From the NCBI RefSeq assembly GCF_040183065.1, contig NW_027185499.1, positions 1,488,001 to 1,552,000 on the forward strand: a stretch of 64,000 bases of DNA, read 5' to 3'. The notes under the pieces are model-generated. The model was not told the origin of the DNA. It did no database searches and saw only the letters and a list, made by a program, of their open reading frames with translations. Origin of the DNA: Periplaneta americana (lineage: Eukaryota; Arthropoda; Insecta; Blattodea; Blattidae). Position 1 is the stretch's first letter, and each line of letters starts with the position of its first letter. Both the position numbers and the translations under genes were made by a program. This document shows positions 45,119 to 55,445 of the stretch, in pieces.

Positions 45119-46584
45119 CATCATCATCATATCCCTCACGTATTAGACCCTACAGGATCTGTTACGGTCTCATGCCAGCGCTTTCGTGGTCTTCCCAATT
45201 TCCTCTTTCCTCTTGGTACATACGTAAGAATCTGTTTAGGCCATCTAGTGCGATCCATCCTTTCGACATGTTTTTTCCACTGAAGTCGATATTGTTGAAC
45301 AAAATTAACTATAGATCCATTTTGAGTTCCTGCAATATGTCCACATTTTTACGGTGTTCCAGCAAAGAGCATCCCGCTGTTCGTCTCATGAACCTCATTT
45401 CCGCTGTCGTCAGCCTTTGCTCATCAGCTTTTCTGATTGTCCATGCCTCGCTACCATAAGTGAGGACCGGTCGAGCTAGTGTTTTATATACCTTTAGCCT
45501 TGTATGTTTCTGAACATGGGAGGATTTGAAGACGGCATTAATAACGCCAGTGATTTTTATAAATTTAGATATTTTGTTTGACATATCTTCATCAGTGATG
45601 TAAGAGAGGTTATAACCTAAATAGTTAAATGAGTTAACACGTTCAATTAAAGTATTATTTATCATGATCTTACTTGGAATTGGGTTCTCTCCCGAAAATG
45701 CCATGACTTTTGTTTTCTCTTTTGAGATTTCCATATTGAAATCAGAGGCGATTATTTGCAAATTATAAATGGCTCTTTGTAAAGCATCCTCTGTTTTAGC
45801 GATAATAACCTGATCGTCGGCAAACATTAGTGTATCGAGAACTGTGTTTCGATTAATTTGAATTCCAGCATGATGACTTTGTCTCCAAATGTATAAAATA
45901 TGGTTCATATATATAATAAACAACAGAGGGGAAAGACCGCACCCTTGTCTAACACCTTGGTTGATGGAAGTCCAGCTAGTAGTTCCGCGTTCAGTTCTTA
46001 TGGCAATTTCATTTTGTTGATATAAATTATAAATGGAGAGAATGATTTGGTTTGGCACATGATCATAGCGTAAAATCTCTAAAAGTTTATTTCTATCAAC
46101 TCTATCAAAAGCTTTTATGAAATCAATAAAAGCTAAGTGGGTTGGAATATTAAATTCTCTGTGCTTTTCAATTAAAATCTTCATGGTGAAATAGCTGTCA
46201 CAACATGATCTTCCTTTTCGGAATCCATTCTGTTCTTCAGTGATTTTGTCTTCGTAAAGATGTGATAGTTTATTTTTGATTATGGCTGTATAGATCTTAT
46301 ATCCAGAATTGAGAAGACTTATACCCCTGTAATTTTCACATAGTTTTTTGTTTCCTTTCTTATAAATGGGTACTACAATGGCTTTTTGCCAACTTTCTGG
46401 GGGGTTTAATCCTGCCCAGATATTGTTTAAGAAATATAAAAATCGATAGGTAAATTCTTCTCCAGCGTATTTAAAAAGCTCGAAATTTAAATTATCTTCG
46501 CCTGGGGCTTTCCCGTTTTTTAAACGTTTATATACTTCAATGAGTTCATCATAAGTAATAATATCTGTTGTGTTGTTGTTGGAA
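45119..46584 (-). mobile_element. LINE with nearly intact RT frame
   Basis: The minus-strand frame 45309-46616 (435 codons) holds consecutive RT motifs: YKRLKNGKAPGEDNLNFELF, IVVPIYKKGNKKLCENYRGI, NGFRKGRSCCDSYF, HLAFIDFIKAFDRV, NQGVRQGCGLSPLLF, LDTLMFADDQVI (FADD catalytic pair) and FNYLGYNLSYITDEDM. The first ~11 codons lie in an upstream repeat, so the LINE itself starts near 46584. After a one-base shift at about 45320 the C-terminus continues (YRLQWKKHVERMDRTRW, LGRPRKRWHE). The tail is (ATG)n at 45119-45132. Target duplication AAAAGTAT at 45111-45118, present in three tandem copies at the other side (46585-46608). 5'-truncated (no endonuclease). RTE-like by tail; clade not certain. Confidence 0.88.
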
Positions 46585-46796
46585 AGTATAAAAGTATAAA
46601 AGTATAAACAATTCAATCAGTTGAAATATACAGAAATTGATAATACATATCATGCAAATTACTTCAAATTACAAGCATAAACAATTCATCACTTGTGGTA
46701 TACAGCCTACTATTTAATTAACAGCACATATAATTCATCAGTTAAGCTATAGGCCTACAGTCTACTATTCAATTTACAGCATATATAATTAATCAA
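46585..46796. repeat. Degenerate ~52-65-bp minisatellite, interrupted
   Basis: Repeated units around AATTCATCAGTTAAGCTATA...CTACTATTCAATTTACAGCA occur here about three times. Related sequence occurs at 45040-45110 (left of the LINE) and after hAT-b at 49536-49600. The LINE and hAT-b thus inserted into one older array. Confidence 0.65.
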
Positions 46797-49535
46797 CAGA
46801 CATCGGATTGTAGGGCAAATGCCTATTTTGTTTCTTTAGGAGAAAAGTAAAAATAATTATTAATATTTGTGTTTCATGGAAATTGAAAGGTATTCAAAGA
46901 GTTTTATAGTGCCCTAAAATGCCCTAAAACGGTTATTAGAGCCTAATTTGTTAATATTCGCCTAAAAATGCCTAACTCACTGTAAAGTTTCGCATTTTAC
47001 TCTTACTTTTTATAATTTATACATGCATTCACTGCGAAATTTAAGGCATTTAAAAAGTGGAAAGTTTGCTTCACACCGGCCATGAAACCATTGATAAAGG
47101 AAACAAAATGTTTTGAATCTCACGACACTCGCAATAGATTTCACCGAATTTAACATGTTTGGAGGCATAAATGCCGACAAAGAACCAACCTTAGTTTTGA
47201 AGCAGGCAACAATCACAACATGTGCTGCTACCGATTCAGAGATATACTATACTATAAAAATGACTGTGTTCGGTCTGAAACCGATTAGCTGTACTGCCCT
47301 TCAGAGTGTCATAAAATCACAATTTTTGGAGAAAGAGTGTTTTTGAAATATTCATGAAAAGTCGTAAAACTGCGAATTAGTAGGGTAAACAGTTACAAAA
47401 TATTTAAAAGAATGGCCCTCCTAGTGTTAACACTACCAGGGAATGCAACAATAAGTGGAACTTTGTATTTTTGTCCAATTGAATCTCAATAACAACGGTT
47501 CATTTGAATGCTCGTTAACAGTTGCTCTTTCCCTCACCTTATTTGTGTTGAGAAGCTTTGAGCGGTAGGACGTTTTCCTGTGAAGTTTAAAGCGATAATG
47601 CCGAAAAATATAAGTGCAAAATCTACATTGATCCGGCAATGGCTAACAGAATATTCAGAATTCACTTATGATGGAAAAATAATATTCTGCAAGATTTGTA
47701 GCAAACAGGTATGTAACAATAGTTGAAATATATAAATTCTATTAATTTTAATGAGTAGGCCTATAATATTTATACATTGACTGAGCTATCCTGAGGTATA
47801 ATTCTTTTTAAGTCCACTACACTTTAACCTTTTAAATTCCGGTAGTTAAAGTATTTGCAGGTCATTAAAATTTTGATTGTTCGAACCCACTAACTTTGTG
47901 ATAGAAATACGGCAATACAACAATTAGGATTTTATTTTAATTCAGTTTACTTTACATTTTTAGAGTTCGCAAGAAAAGAAGTGCCACCTAAAGCAGCATG
48001 TGCAAGGAGCGGCTCATAAGGCTAAAGCTCAGCAGAAAAAAAAACTGCAACAAACTTTACTAACACAGCCTACTTCATCCAATCTCAGCAGCAATTTCTA
48101 TGCTGATTTAACCAGAGCGTTTGTTGCTGCTAACATTCCCTGGAATGCAATTGAAAATCCGGTTTTAAGACAGTTTTTACAAAAACTTACATATGGGTCT
48201 CTGTGGATGAAACCTCAGATCCTATGAATAGGTATATAGCAAATATGGTAGTAGGAAAACTTAGTCCTGATGGACCTTCGATTCCACACCTCGTATGTGT
48301 TAAGGAACTTTCGAAAGTGAATAGCCAAGCCATTGCTTATTTTGTAAATAAAGGCCTACAGTCTTTATACTCAGGTAATATAGACGATTATAAAGTTCTG
48401 TTGTTTTGTACTGATGCTGCCTCATTCATGGTTGCTGCAGCTCCACTTCTTAAAACATTTTATCCTAACCTCACGCATGTAACCTGTCTAGCACATGGCC
48501 TTCACAGGGTTTCTGAAACAATCCGGAATGAATTTCCTCTTGTCAATTCGTTTATTTCTAACACAAAAAAATGTGCCCCATCCAGGATTTCAATATTCAG
48601 AGAAAACTTTCCAGATATCCCACTCCCACCTCAGCCGGTTGTTACACGATGGGGAACCTGGATTCAGTCAGTTGTGTATTATTCTAAGTATTTTAAAGGA
48701 GTGGTCACAGTTATTGATAAATTACCTGAAACTGTTAGTGCAGCGTGTGTGAAAGCAGTGAAAGATTGTCTGAATGACTCACGAGTGAAAAACGATATTG
48801 CCTACATAACATCAAACTTTTCTTTCATACCTGCAAGCATTGAACAATTAGAACGTGAAAAACAATCTCTTTGTAGCCAAATAGCAATAGTAAAGGAAGC
48901 TCAAGTGAACATACATTCTGCTTTGGGCGAAACTGGGAAAAAAGTTAAAAATAAGTGGGACAACGTATTAAATAAGAATGTAGGATTTTCATTGTTGGAA
49001 AAAGTATCAAGAGTGATATCGGGGGAAAGTGTAAATGTTCCAGTAAGTATTGATGTTTCTATTGTACCTAATTTAAAATTTGCGCCTCTCACATCAGTTT
49101 CGGTTGAAAGAAGTTTTTCTGCTTTCAAAATGATTCTCAGTGACAAAAGGCAAAGGTTAACTGTGGAGAATTTAGAAAAAATTCTGGTGGTGTACTGTGC
49201 AGATAATTATAATAAAGTCTGAGCATGGAACTGAATTTCAATAACTTAAAATGAGTAATCTTGATATCAATAATCATTATTTCATTAGTTTCAATATATT
49301 AAATTTATGCAGCTCTGTTTATAAATATAATACAGTATTTTTTTTTAATGTTTAAACATACTTTTTCGTGCGTATTTTAGTGTATAACTAAAAATTTAAG
49401 TGAAAGAAATAAGTATGATACCTTGATGTGCCTAAAATGCCTATTTTCATTAAAATAGAGCCTAATTTTACAAATTTTGAGCTTATTTTAGGCGCCTAAA
49501 ACTGCAATTTTTAGTGCCTAAAAATCCGATGTCTG
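46797..49535 (+). mobile_element. hAT-b, nearly complete BED-finger hAT
   Basis: Left end CAGACATCGGATTGTAGGGC, right end read inversely CAGACATCGGATTTTTAGGC, with a perfect TSD TTAATCAA (46789-46796 and 49536-49543). Length 2,739 bp. Subterminal TGCC(C)TAAAA-type repeats occur at both ends (46905-46980, 49430-49525), fewer than but similar to those of hAT-a. It encodes the transposase at 47598-49222. Confidence 0.95.
47598..49222 (+). pseudogene. hAT-b transposase, two exons, one internal deletion
   Basis: Exon 1 is 47598-47708 (MPKNISAKSTLIRQWL...IIFCKICSKQ). The intron runs from GTATGT at 47709 to a TTTTTAG acceptor at 47963. Exon 2 starts at 47964 in the same phase and completes the BED finger (CHLKQHVQGAAH). 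At about 48190 the frame breaks: the stretch equivalent to about 40 residues between FLQKLTY and W(V)SVDETSD is missing, with a frame change. The rest is open for 339 codons (48203-49222): DETSDPMNRY, LLFCTDAASFM (second Asp), VTCLAHGLHRVSE, TRWGTWIQ and SVSVERSFSAFKMIL (dimerisation motif). The stop at 49220 is followed by the 3' terminus. Apart from the single deletion it looks recently functional. Confidence 0.88.
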
Positions 49536-49543
49536 TTAATCAA

Positions 49544-50160
49544 TTAAGCGAACCAAAATATAGTACAATACATAGTAAAATAATAAACCTAATTTAATAA
49601 CTGAACTTCTATGAAAATCTACAGTGGCAGTACTCATATTATCACAGGCCATGATTGTCTCAAATATTTACAAAACTGATATTTCAGAATCTCCCAGTGC
49701 CATTTCTGAAATCTCAATGAAGATATGGATCATTGTCTTGACTGTCCAAATTTACACAGCTTTCAATCATCTGGTTAAATATTGGAGTGCAAGATAACAA
49801 ATGACATCAACTGCAGAACACTTGGTATCAATCAAACAACAACTTCATTACATTAAGGGGGGGGAAAAAAACTGAAAGAATTAATTGTATATAGACACAA
49901 CACATAAGACAAGGCCGCTTCAGGACAGTAATTGGCAAGGCTCTGTTGTCTTAGGATTCTTATGTAGATTCAATTTCACCTGAAAGAAAAAAGTAGCATC
50001 TATAAGTATGCCTAATCATGAGAAATAAGAGAAACAGTTGCAATAGTAGTAGTAGTAGTAGTAGTAGTAGTGATAGTAATGATGGTAATAATAATAATAA
50101 TAATAATGACTGTAAAGTATGGAAATTAATATTGCAATGTAATATCAAAAGGTGATTTCA
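49544..50160. other. No gene; microsatellite 50044-50106
   Basis: Minisatellite remainder to about 49600, then AT-rich DNA. A stretch near 49770-49830 (TGGAGTGCAAGATAAC) may be a scrap of the I/R1-like LINE. An (AGT)n/(AAT)n run closes the region. Confidence 0.4.
50044..50106. repeat. (AGT)n-(AAT)n microsatellite
   Basis: About nine AGT units followed by imperfect TAA units. The poly-Leu frame opposite is an artefact. Confidence 0.95.
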
Positions 50161-50164
50161 CACC

Positions 50165-52645
50165 ATCAACTCTTATCATTTAGTACAACAAATCTATTAT
50201 ATTCAGTTGCAATCACCAGTAGCTGTTCTTTCCTCCATTTTGTTGTTGGCTGATTTTCCACAAGTCTGCTATGATATGCAGCACTATCCATGACAATAAC
50301 GCATTGCCCTAATGTTCTCAGGTCAACAACTGTGTTTGCACCCACTTCTCAACTAAGGGCCATTCATAGCACTATGGTAGTCCTGACTTTTCTTTCAATT
50401 GCATGAAAAAATTAAATCAGCACCTGCAATAAAAATTATGCCTGGGCATATAATTACATCACATGAATTCACAGCATTTAAATAAAGAAAATAAAACATA
50501 ACATGACATGAGATCCTCTTTGGTGAAAGGCTTTCCCACGTTTTTATTTAGTCACCAATTTTTATATTTTTGTACCCTGATTTAAAACATTACTCTTGCC
50601 AAATTTATGTAAAATATAAATCAATATAACTTACCGAGTATAAATCCACCTTTCGTTCCGGCATCTAATCTTCCACCCTCATTTGTTGGTCTACGAATAA
50701 CACCATTCATGTCACTGGAAACTTCACCTGGTTTATTCCATGAAGAAGTGGGTGATCCTACTTAAAAAAAAAAACAGAGAGAGATAAGCAATTCACATTG
50801 ACACTCTAAGAGACACTAAAATTTTAAACACAGGAAAACCGTTCAAGAATTTTATAACTAACCTCTAGTTATAATATGAAACTATTAATTGCAAAATATG
50901 TTGTTCCCACCTGAATTCATTACTAGTAGCCTATATTAATTGCAATTTCATATTCCACATAAGTGTTAACCTATTTGTTAGTAAAAAATTCAATCACTCA
51001 ATGTCTCACAATACATTGAAATTTACCATTCATAAAAATCCAAATCTCATCCAAGAATACTACGGGTTTAGGGTTCTCACGCTCCACACTTCTTATATAC
51101 TCTCTCAAAAACGAATAACATCACTTTCTCGTACATGTGTATAAGGATCCCCTTTGCTCCATAGAAATTTCATCTCTTTCAAAATTTTTTTCACCGGTGA
51201 TAAGGATCCTCTAAATAAATATGTTTCATAATTATCATTCATATGTTCCACAACTTTTGCTGCTGTTAGTACTTCCCCTGTAACAATAAATGAAAATTAT
51301 GCCATATTTTTATACATATGACTAATATCAGAATTACATTACATAAATCAACACAATAATTCCTGTAACTTCCCTACCTTTATGTAACTTGTCATAAATA
51401 AATCTCGGAATTGCATCTTTCGTAAAATCATCAGCATCAGTCACTGGATGTTTACGTAGTCTATGTTTTCCTGGTGTCACAAGTGGGGTCCCCTTCTGTG
51501 AATTTGTTATCACTTTTCTAGCTGTAATATCAAACAATAACATAACACTTCTAAAAATTGTTATATCATAAAATTCATGCATGATACCAACATTTACAGC
51601 TATATGAATAGAAAATGATCAACATGTTATGTTGGGTCTACGATAGGTTTAAGTAGGCTAATATTTAGGTAATTCTCCAGAAAAGCTACATCAAAGAAGG
51701 CATAATTTTATTTTGTTTAATTGATTTCTGTGATATTTACATAGCGATAAACACGTGGTTTTAGTTCACAGCCACAAATACTTTCAGCACAAAAATCCTT
51801 TGACACTTACCTGTATATGCTAATGCACTGTTGTATTCCCTCCCTCAAACTTGTTACTAAATTACCAATATAACATGCGAGAGGTCCATGACGAAGAGAA
51901 ATGGTTAGTTTCCCAGTAGTGCGTCCTCGTCCTCTCGAGTGTTATATCTTAACAAGTACTTTGGATGGGGTAGCTTTTCTGAAGAAACACAATATTTAAT
52001 ATTACTTAGACCAGTCATGAATAAATTATTCAGCCAGAGTCAACGTTCCTATGCTTTATAGAGTATGTTATATAGTTATTATATAAAACTGAATTATTTT
52101 TAAGCACCATAACAGACCAACATTCATGTAATATTTGCTGGAATATCAAGTTAATAATTACAATATGACTTGTATTTTCTTCGGCCGATGTGGCATGTAA
52201 ATTGTGATCTGAACGGTTAATTTAATACCAAAAGAGAAAACTGGAAATTTACTTTCGTGCTGTTTGATTATTTGCTCGTCTAATTTGTAAATGTATTTAA
52301 GCTACTGCAGTATTACAGTATCTTAAATGTATTTAGTTTGGAAAAAAGAAAATCACTGACTTGATTAAACATTTAGGCCTAACCTAAAAATTTGTTTTGA
52401 TTGACCACAATCATGAAATTATTAGTGCAAACTCCTAAAACTGAATACCACTTTGAAATGTATGCTTAAGAATACTTACTCCTAATAATTTTGCTATTCT
52501 GGTTGTAATTGCTGTCTCCATTAGCATAATTCCTTCTTCATTACCTTCTTTCTTCAACTCATTATACATGTGAACTACAGATTTCTGAAGCGTACTCTGA
52601 ATGCCACACTTTTCTTCCTTGGAGGAGTCACTGCCACACTATTTC
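50165..52645 (-). pseudogene. Intron-containing DDE transposase-like pseudogene
   Basis: Five coding blocks on the minus strand, four with visible splice sites. E1 52645-52480: SVVHMYNELKKEGNEEGI, ITTRIAKLLG, donor GTAAGT. E2 51521-51378: ARKVITNSQKGTPLVTPGKH, FTKDAIPRFIYDKLHKG, acceptor TTACAG, donor GTAGGG. E3 51277-51027: VLTAAKVVEHMNDNYETYLF, FLWSKGDPYTHVRESDVIRF, then after a one-base loss in a T run VVFLDEIWIFMN (first catalytic Asp), donor GTAAAT. E4 50757-50635: SPTSSWNKPGEV, MNGVIRRPTNEGGRLDAGTK, donor GTAAGT. E5, decayed, ~50410-50165: DYHSAMN, CVIVMDSAAYHSRLVE (second Asp). The domain order fits IS630/Tc1-type DDE proteins with an HTH N-terminus. No terminal repeats found. The final Glu and C-terminus are not recognisable. 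Confidence 0.7.
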
Positions 52646-53372
52646 ATTTTTTTGATATTGTAATAAAAATCTAAACACGAAAGAAATTCATTAAAATGTG
52701 AAATAATATTTCTATCGATTACCCACGTGCATTATCACGCCCAAGTATATTATATTTATTCGTACTTATCTGACTATTCTGGAATTATAACCACAACGCA
52801 ACACATAAAATAACTATTATGCATTAATATTAATACTAATATTAATTAATTATTAATAAGTTCGAATTTTACTATCTTCCAGTAACCGACTCAGAAACCT
52901 AGTAACTATTAAATTTTCAAGAACGCCACTACTGACGCCGTTTAAAACGAGTACGACAGTAACACCAACATAACAGTTACAAAAACACTACCAGTTGTAT
53001 TTGTCAGTACCGAAATTCGAAACGAAGTTGGCAAAAGAAAATTCAACCTTCAAACTAGAAAATCACCATAATCCACTAGCATATGTAGTAATGGGGGAAA
53101 AATGGTTAGGTTTCACCCTTAGGGTATCAAGTTACCTGGTCTTCCCTATATACAGAGAAATCGGTGTCAAACTGAACATAAAGCGACTAGCAATCGTTTG
53201 AACCATAATATGCTAGGACAGGATTATTCGAATATTGCAATCGTGGAGACAAACTATACAGTAAAAATGCTGTATACATTCGCTAGTGCTTCAACCATCG
53301 TTTTGATGCAGTCGATAGACAAACGAGTCACAATATTCTCCTGACACGCAAAGCTGTAACACGTGCTAGTGT
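52646..53372. other. AT-rich DNA, probable Tc1 5' part near right end
   Basis: No supported gene. The last 100-150 bp may be the untranslated start of the Tc1 element. The 68-codon frame at 52995 has no motif. Confidence 0.4.
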
Positions 53373-54410
53373 AATGGGACGTAAAGGTAAAGAGACAACT
53401 ATTCAAGAAAGAAGAATTACTGTATTATAAATTTACACAAACAACAGAAGACGTATGCCGAAATTGCAAATGCTGTCAACAGAAGCTGTTCTACAGTGTG
53501 TAGTATTATAAAAAATGTTAGAGAACGGAAGACATTAATAAAAAGAGAGCGCACAGGTCGTCCATGAAAGCTAACCAACAGGGAAGAAAGGGAGATTATT
53601 AAGACAGTGAAGAAAAATCCAAAGGTGAGTGCATCAGAAATAGCAGCTAATTTACAGGACGATTTTGGTACAGATGTTCATCCTAAAATGGTAACCAGAG
53701 CTCTTCACCGGGCCGGGTACAATGCCAGGGTGCCATGGAGGAAACCCTGTATAAGTAAGGTAAATAAATAGAAGAGACTACTGTTCGCAAATGAATTTGT
53801 CGACAAAGCTGCAGGGTTCTGGAACAAAGTTATATTTTCAGATGAAAGTAAATTTAATATATTTCATTCTGATGGGCGACTTTTGGTCTGGAGAAAACCG
53901 AACACAGAATTAGACTAGAAGAATATTATATCAACAGTTAAGCATGGAGGTGGAGATGTCATGGTGTGGGGGTGCATGTCGGCCACTGGTGTAGGAGAAC
54001 TGGTATTTACTGACAATTTACCCTTGGACAAGTTCAAGTACATGCAGATATTCCAGGACAATCTTAAGAAGAGTGCAGATAAACTTGGTCTTTTAGGGGA
54101 TTATTATTTTCAACAAGATAATGACCCAAAACATACCGCAGAAATTTTTCGTTTGTGGATTGTCTACAATACACCTCACACTTTGCACACTCCACCCCAA
54201 TCCCCTGACTTGAATCCAATCGAACATTTGTGGTCTGAACTGCAGAAACGAGTCCGGAAACATCGAATATCCAACAGGAATGATCTCAGACAGAAACTTC
54301 TAGAGGAATGGCATCAAATAGGGCGGAATGTCACTGAAAAATTAGTTTCTTCCATGCCTGTACGATTGAAAGAAGTCATTCGCAGGAGATGGTGGGCAAC
54401 TAAGTACTAA
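53373..54410 (+). pseudogene. Tc1-type transposase (DD34E) relic
   Basis: ATG at 53373 (MGRKGKETTIQERR). After an early stop, HTH-region sequence (YAEIANAVNRSCSTVCSI, TGRP followed by TGA), then VTRALHRAGYNARVPWRKP, a stop, and VIFSDESKFNIFHSDG (first catalytic Asp). Another stop follows before the intact 149-codon frame 53961-54410: MVWGCMSATGVGEL, YFQQDNDPKHTAE (second Asp) and SPDLNPIEHLWSELQ (Glu). Asp-to-Glu spacing is 34 residues, the Tc1 signature. At least four in-frame stops, so inactive. Total length about 345 codons, usual for the family. Confidence 0.9.
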
Positions 54411-54492
54411 TGTTTGTTTTGTTTATATTTTGTGTCTATTTTTGAATACTTTTGTCCAAGCTTCTTGTAGCCAAATCATACAATGTTTTTCT

Positions 54493-54574
54493 ATATACAT
54501 TTATAACATATGACAATACAATTATTTATTTTCTGTATACATTTATAACATATGACAATACAATTATTTATTTT
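54493..54574. repeat. 41-bp tandem duplication in Tc1 3' region
   Basis: The segment T(A/G)TATACATTTATAACATATG...ATTTATTTTC is present twice in tandem, nearly identical. Confidence 0.95.
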
Positions 54575-54890
54575 CAGAAGCATTCTCATTTCTCTTCATT
54601 ACATTCCCACCTACAAGTAATTTAAAAGCTAATTATTACTTTCCCGAATACTTTTGTCCATCACTGTATATAGGAACAAAATATGTAATTACATAAAATC
54701 CGGGCTCTACATATCAGTGATGAAGCTAAGGTATAAATACTGGGTAGCCTAAGCTGAAAAAATTTGCTTACTTTATATATTTTTATATAGCAGAAGATTC
54801 TCGGCTTTTCTATCATTTCTTTTTGTGACAGACCCCTCAAGAAGGTGAGGTCCACTTATTTTCACCCCAGAAGAGAATACAGATACTCGT

Positions 54891-55146
54891 ATATCGTTGT
54901 TGTTCCTGCAATAACTCCTATGTGCAAAATATAAAAGTTTTCAGTAGGAAGAAAAAACACATTTATTCAGCCCATGGCAGCCGTACATAGAAGACTGTGA
55001 ATTCTTACATTTTCGAAAGAAAGAAATATAATTGCAAATAGGAGATTTTATTATTTGCTGTATCACTATTTAAGTTATTTAATAGAGCAAAAACCTAAAA
55101 ATGATAAATATGTCACATAGGAGTTATTGCAGGAACAACGACGATA
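54891..55146. mobile_element. TIR MITE, family C copy 2
   Basis: About 256 bp, same ends as 33220-33464 (ATATCGTTGTTGTTCCTGCA left, CAGGAACAACGACGATAT right) and an AT-rich interior with recognisable common blocks (GGAGATTTTATTATTTG). It lies 180 bp outside the right end of the 17.3-kb composite. Confidence 0.85.
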
Positions 55147-55440
55147 TGTCTCATAACACTCTGTTAGCGAAGCATATTTCTTATATCATGAAAATTGAAA
55201 ATTTATACTTTGTTTTCCTCCATGTGCTTTTTTAATATGTAAATTCGGTGTCGATCTTCTGTCTTTGTAAGCACATTTTGTTTCATACATCCAACTTGAA
55301 TAGGGCCTACAGTTTCTCTTTTAATTCTACAAATAATGACTTCAATGTGCCATTTTACACAAAATTAATATGCACAACACATATTCACTTTTGATCAAAC
55401 TAATACTCAAAACGCAGCTCATTCAGAGAAAACCAATATG
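55147..55440. other. No gene seen
   Basis: AT-rich; nothing recognised. Confidence 0.45.
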
Positions 55441-55445
55441 GTTGG

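Larger units (their letters stand above)
41862..54666 (+). mobile_element. Tc1-type element, termini 12.8 kb apart
   Basis: Left terminus CAGTGATGGACAGAAATATT and the inverse of the right terminus CAGTGATGGACAAAAGTATT match 18 of 20. TA occurs at both borders (41860-41861 and 54667-54668). Its transposase relic is at 53373-54410, near the right end. A Tc1 element is normally about 1.6 kb, so about 11 kb of later insertions seem to lie between the left end and the transposase: two LINEs, hAT-b and a DDE pseudogene. The exact insertion point was not found, so part of the 42.0-53.3-kb content may be explained otherwise. Confidence 0.7.
37445..54709. mobile_element. Outer hAT element, 17.3 kb with nested insertions
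   Basis: Left terminus TAGAGCCCGGATTTTATGTA and right terminus, read inversely, TAGAGCCCGGATTTTATGTA are identical over about 22 bp, and the whole is bounded by a perfect 8-bp duplication CATATCAG (37437-37444 and 54710-54717). That is a hAT-type terminus and TSD. Its own sequence appears to be only about 1.25 kb: 37445-37521 (left end), roughly 40743-41859 (with a transposase N-terminal fragment on the minus strand) and 54669-54709 (right end). AAATATGT-like subterminal repeats are visible in all three. Everything else is nested: hAT-a (37530-40734) and the Tc1 composite (41862-54666). Confidence 0.85.

Noticed and set aside
41862-54666. Polinton/Maverick or other giant transposon filling 42-53 kb
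   Set aside because: I found no polymerase B, integrase, capsid or packaging ATPase motif and no long TIRs; the content is accounted for by separate smaller elements.
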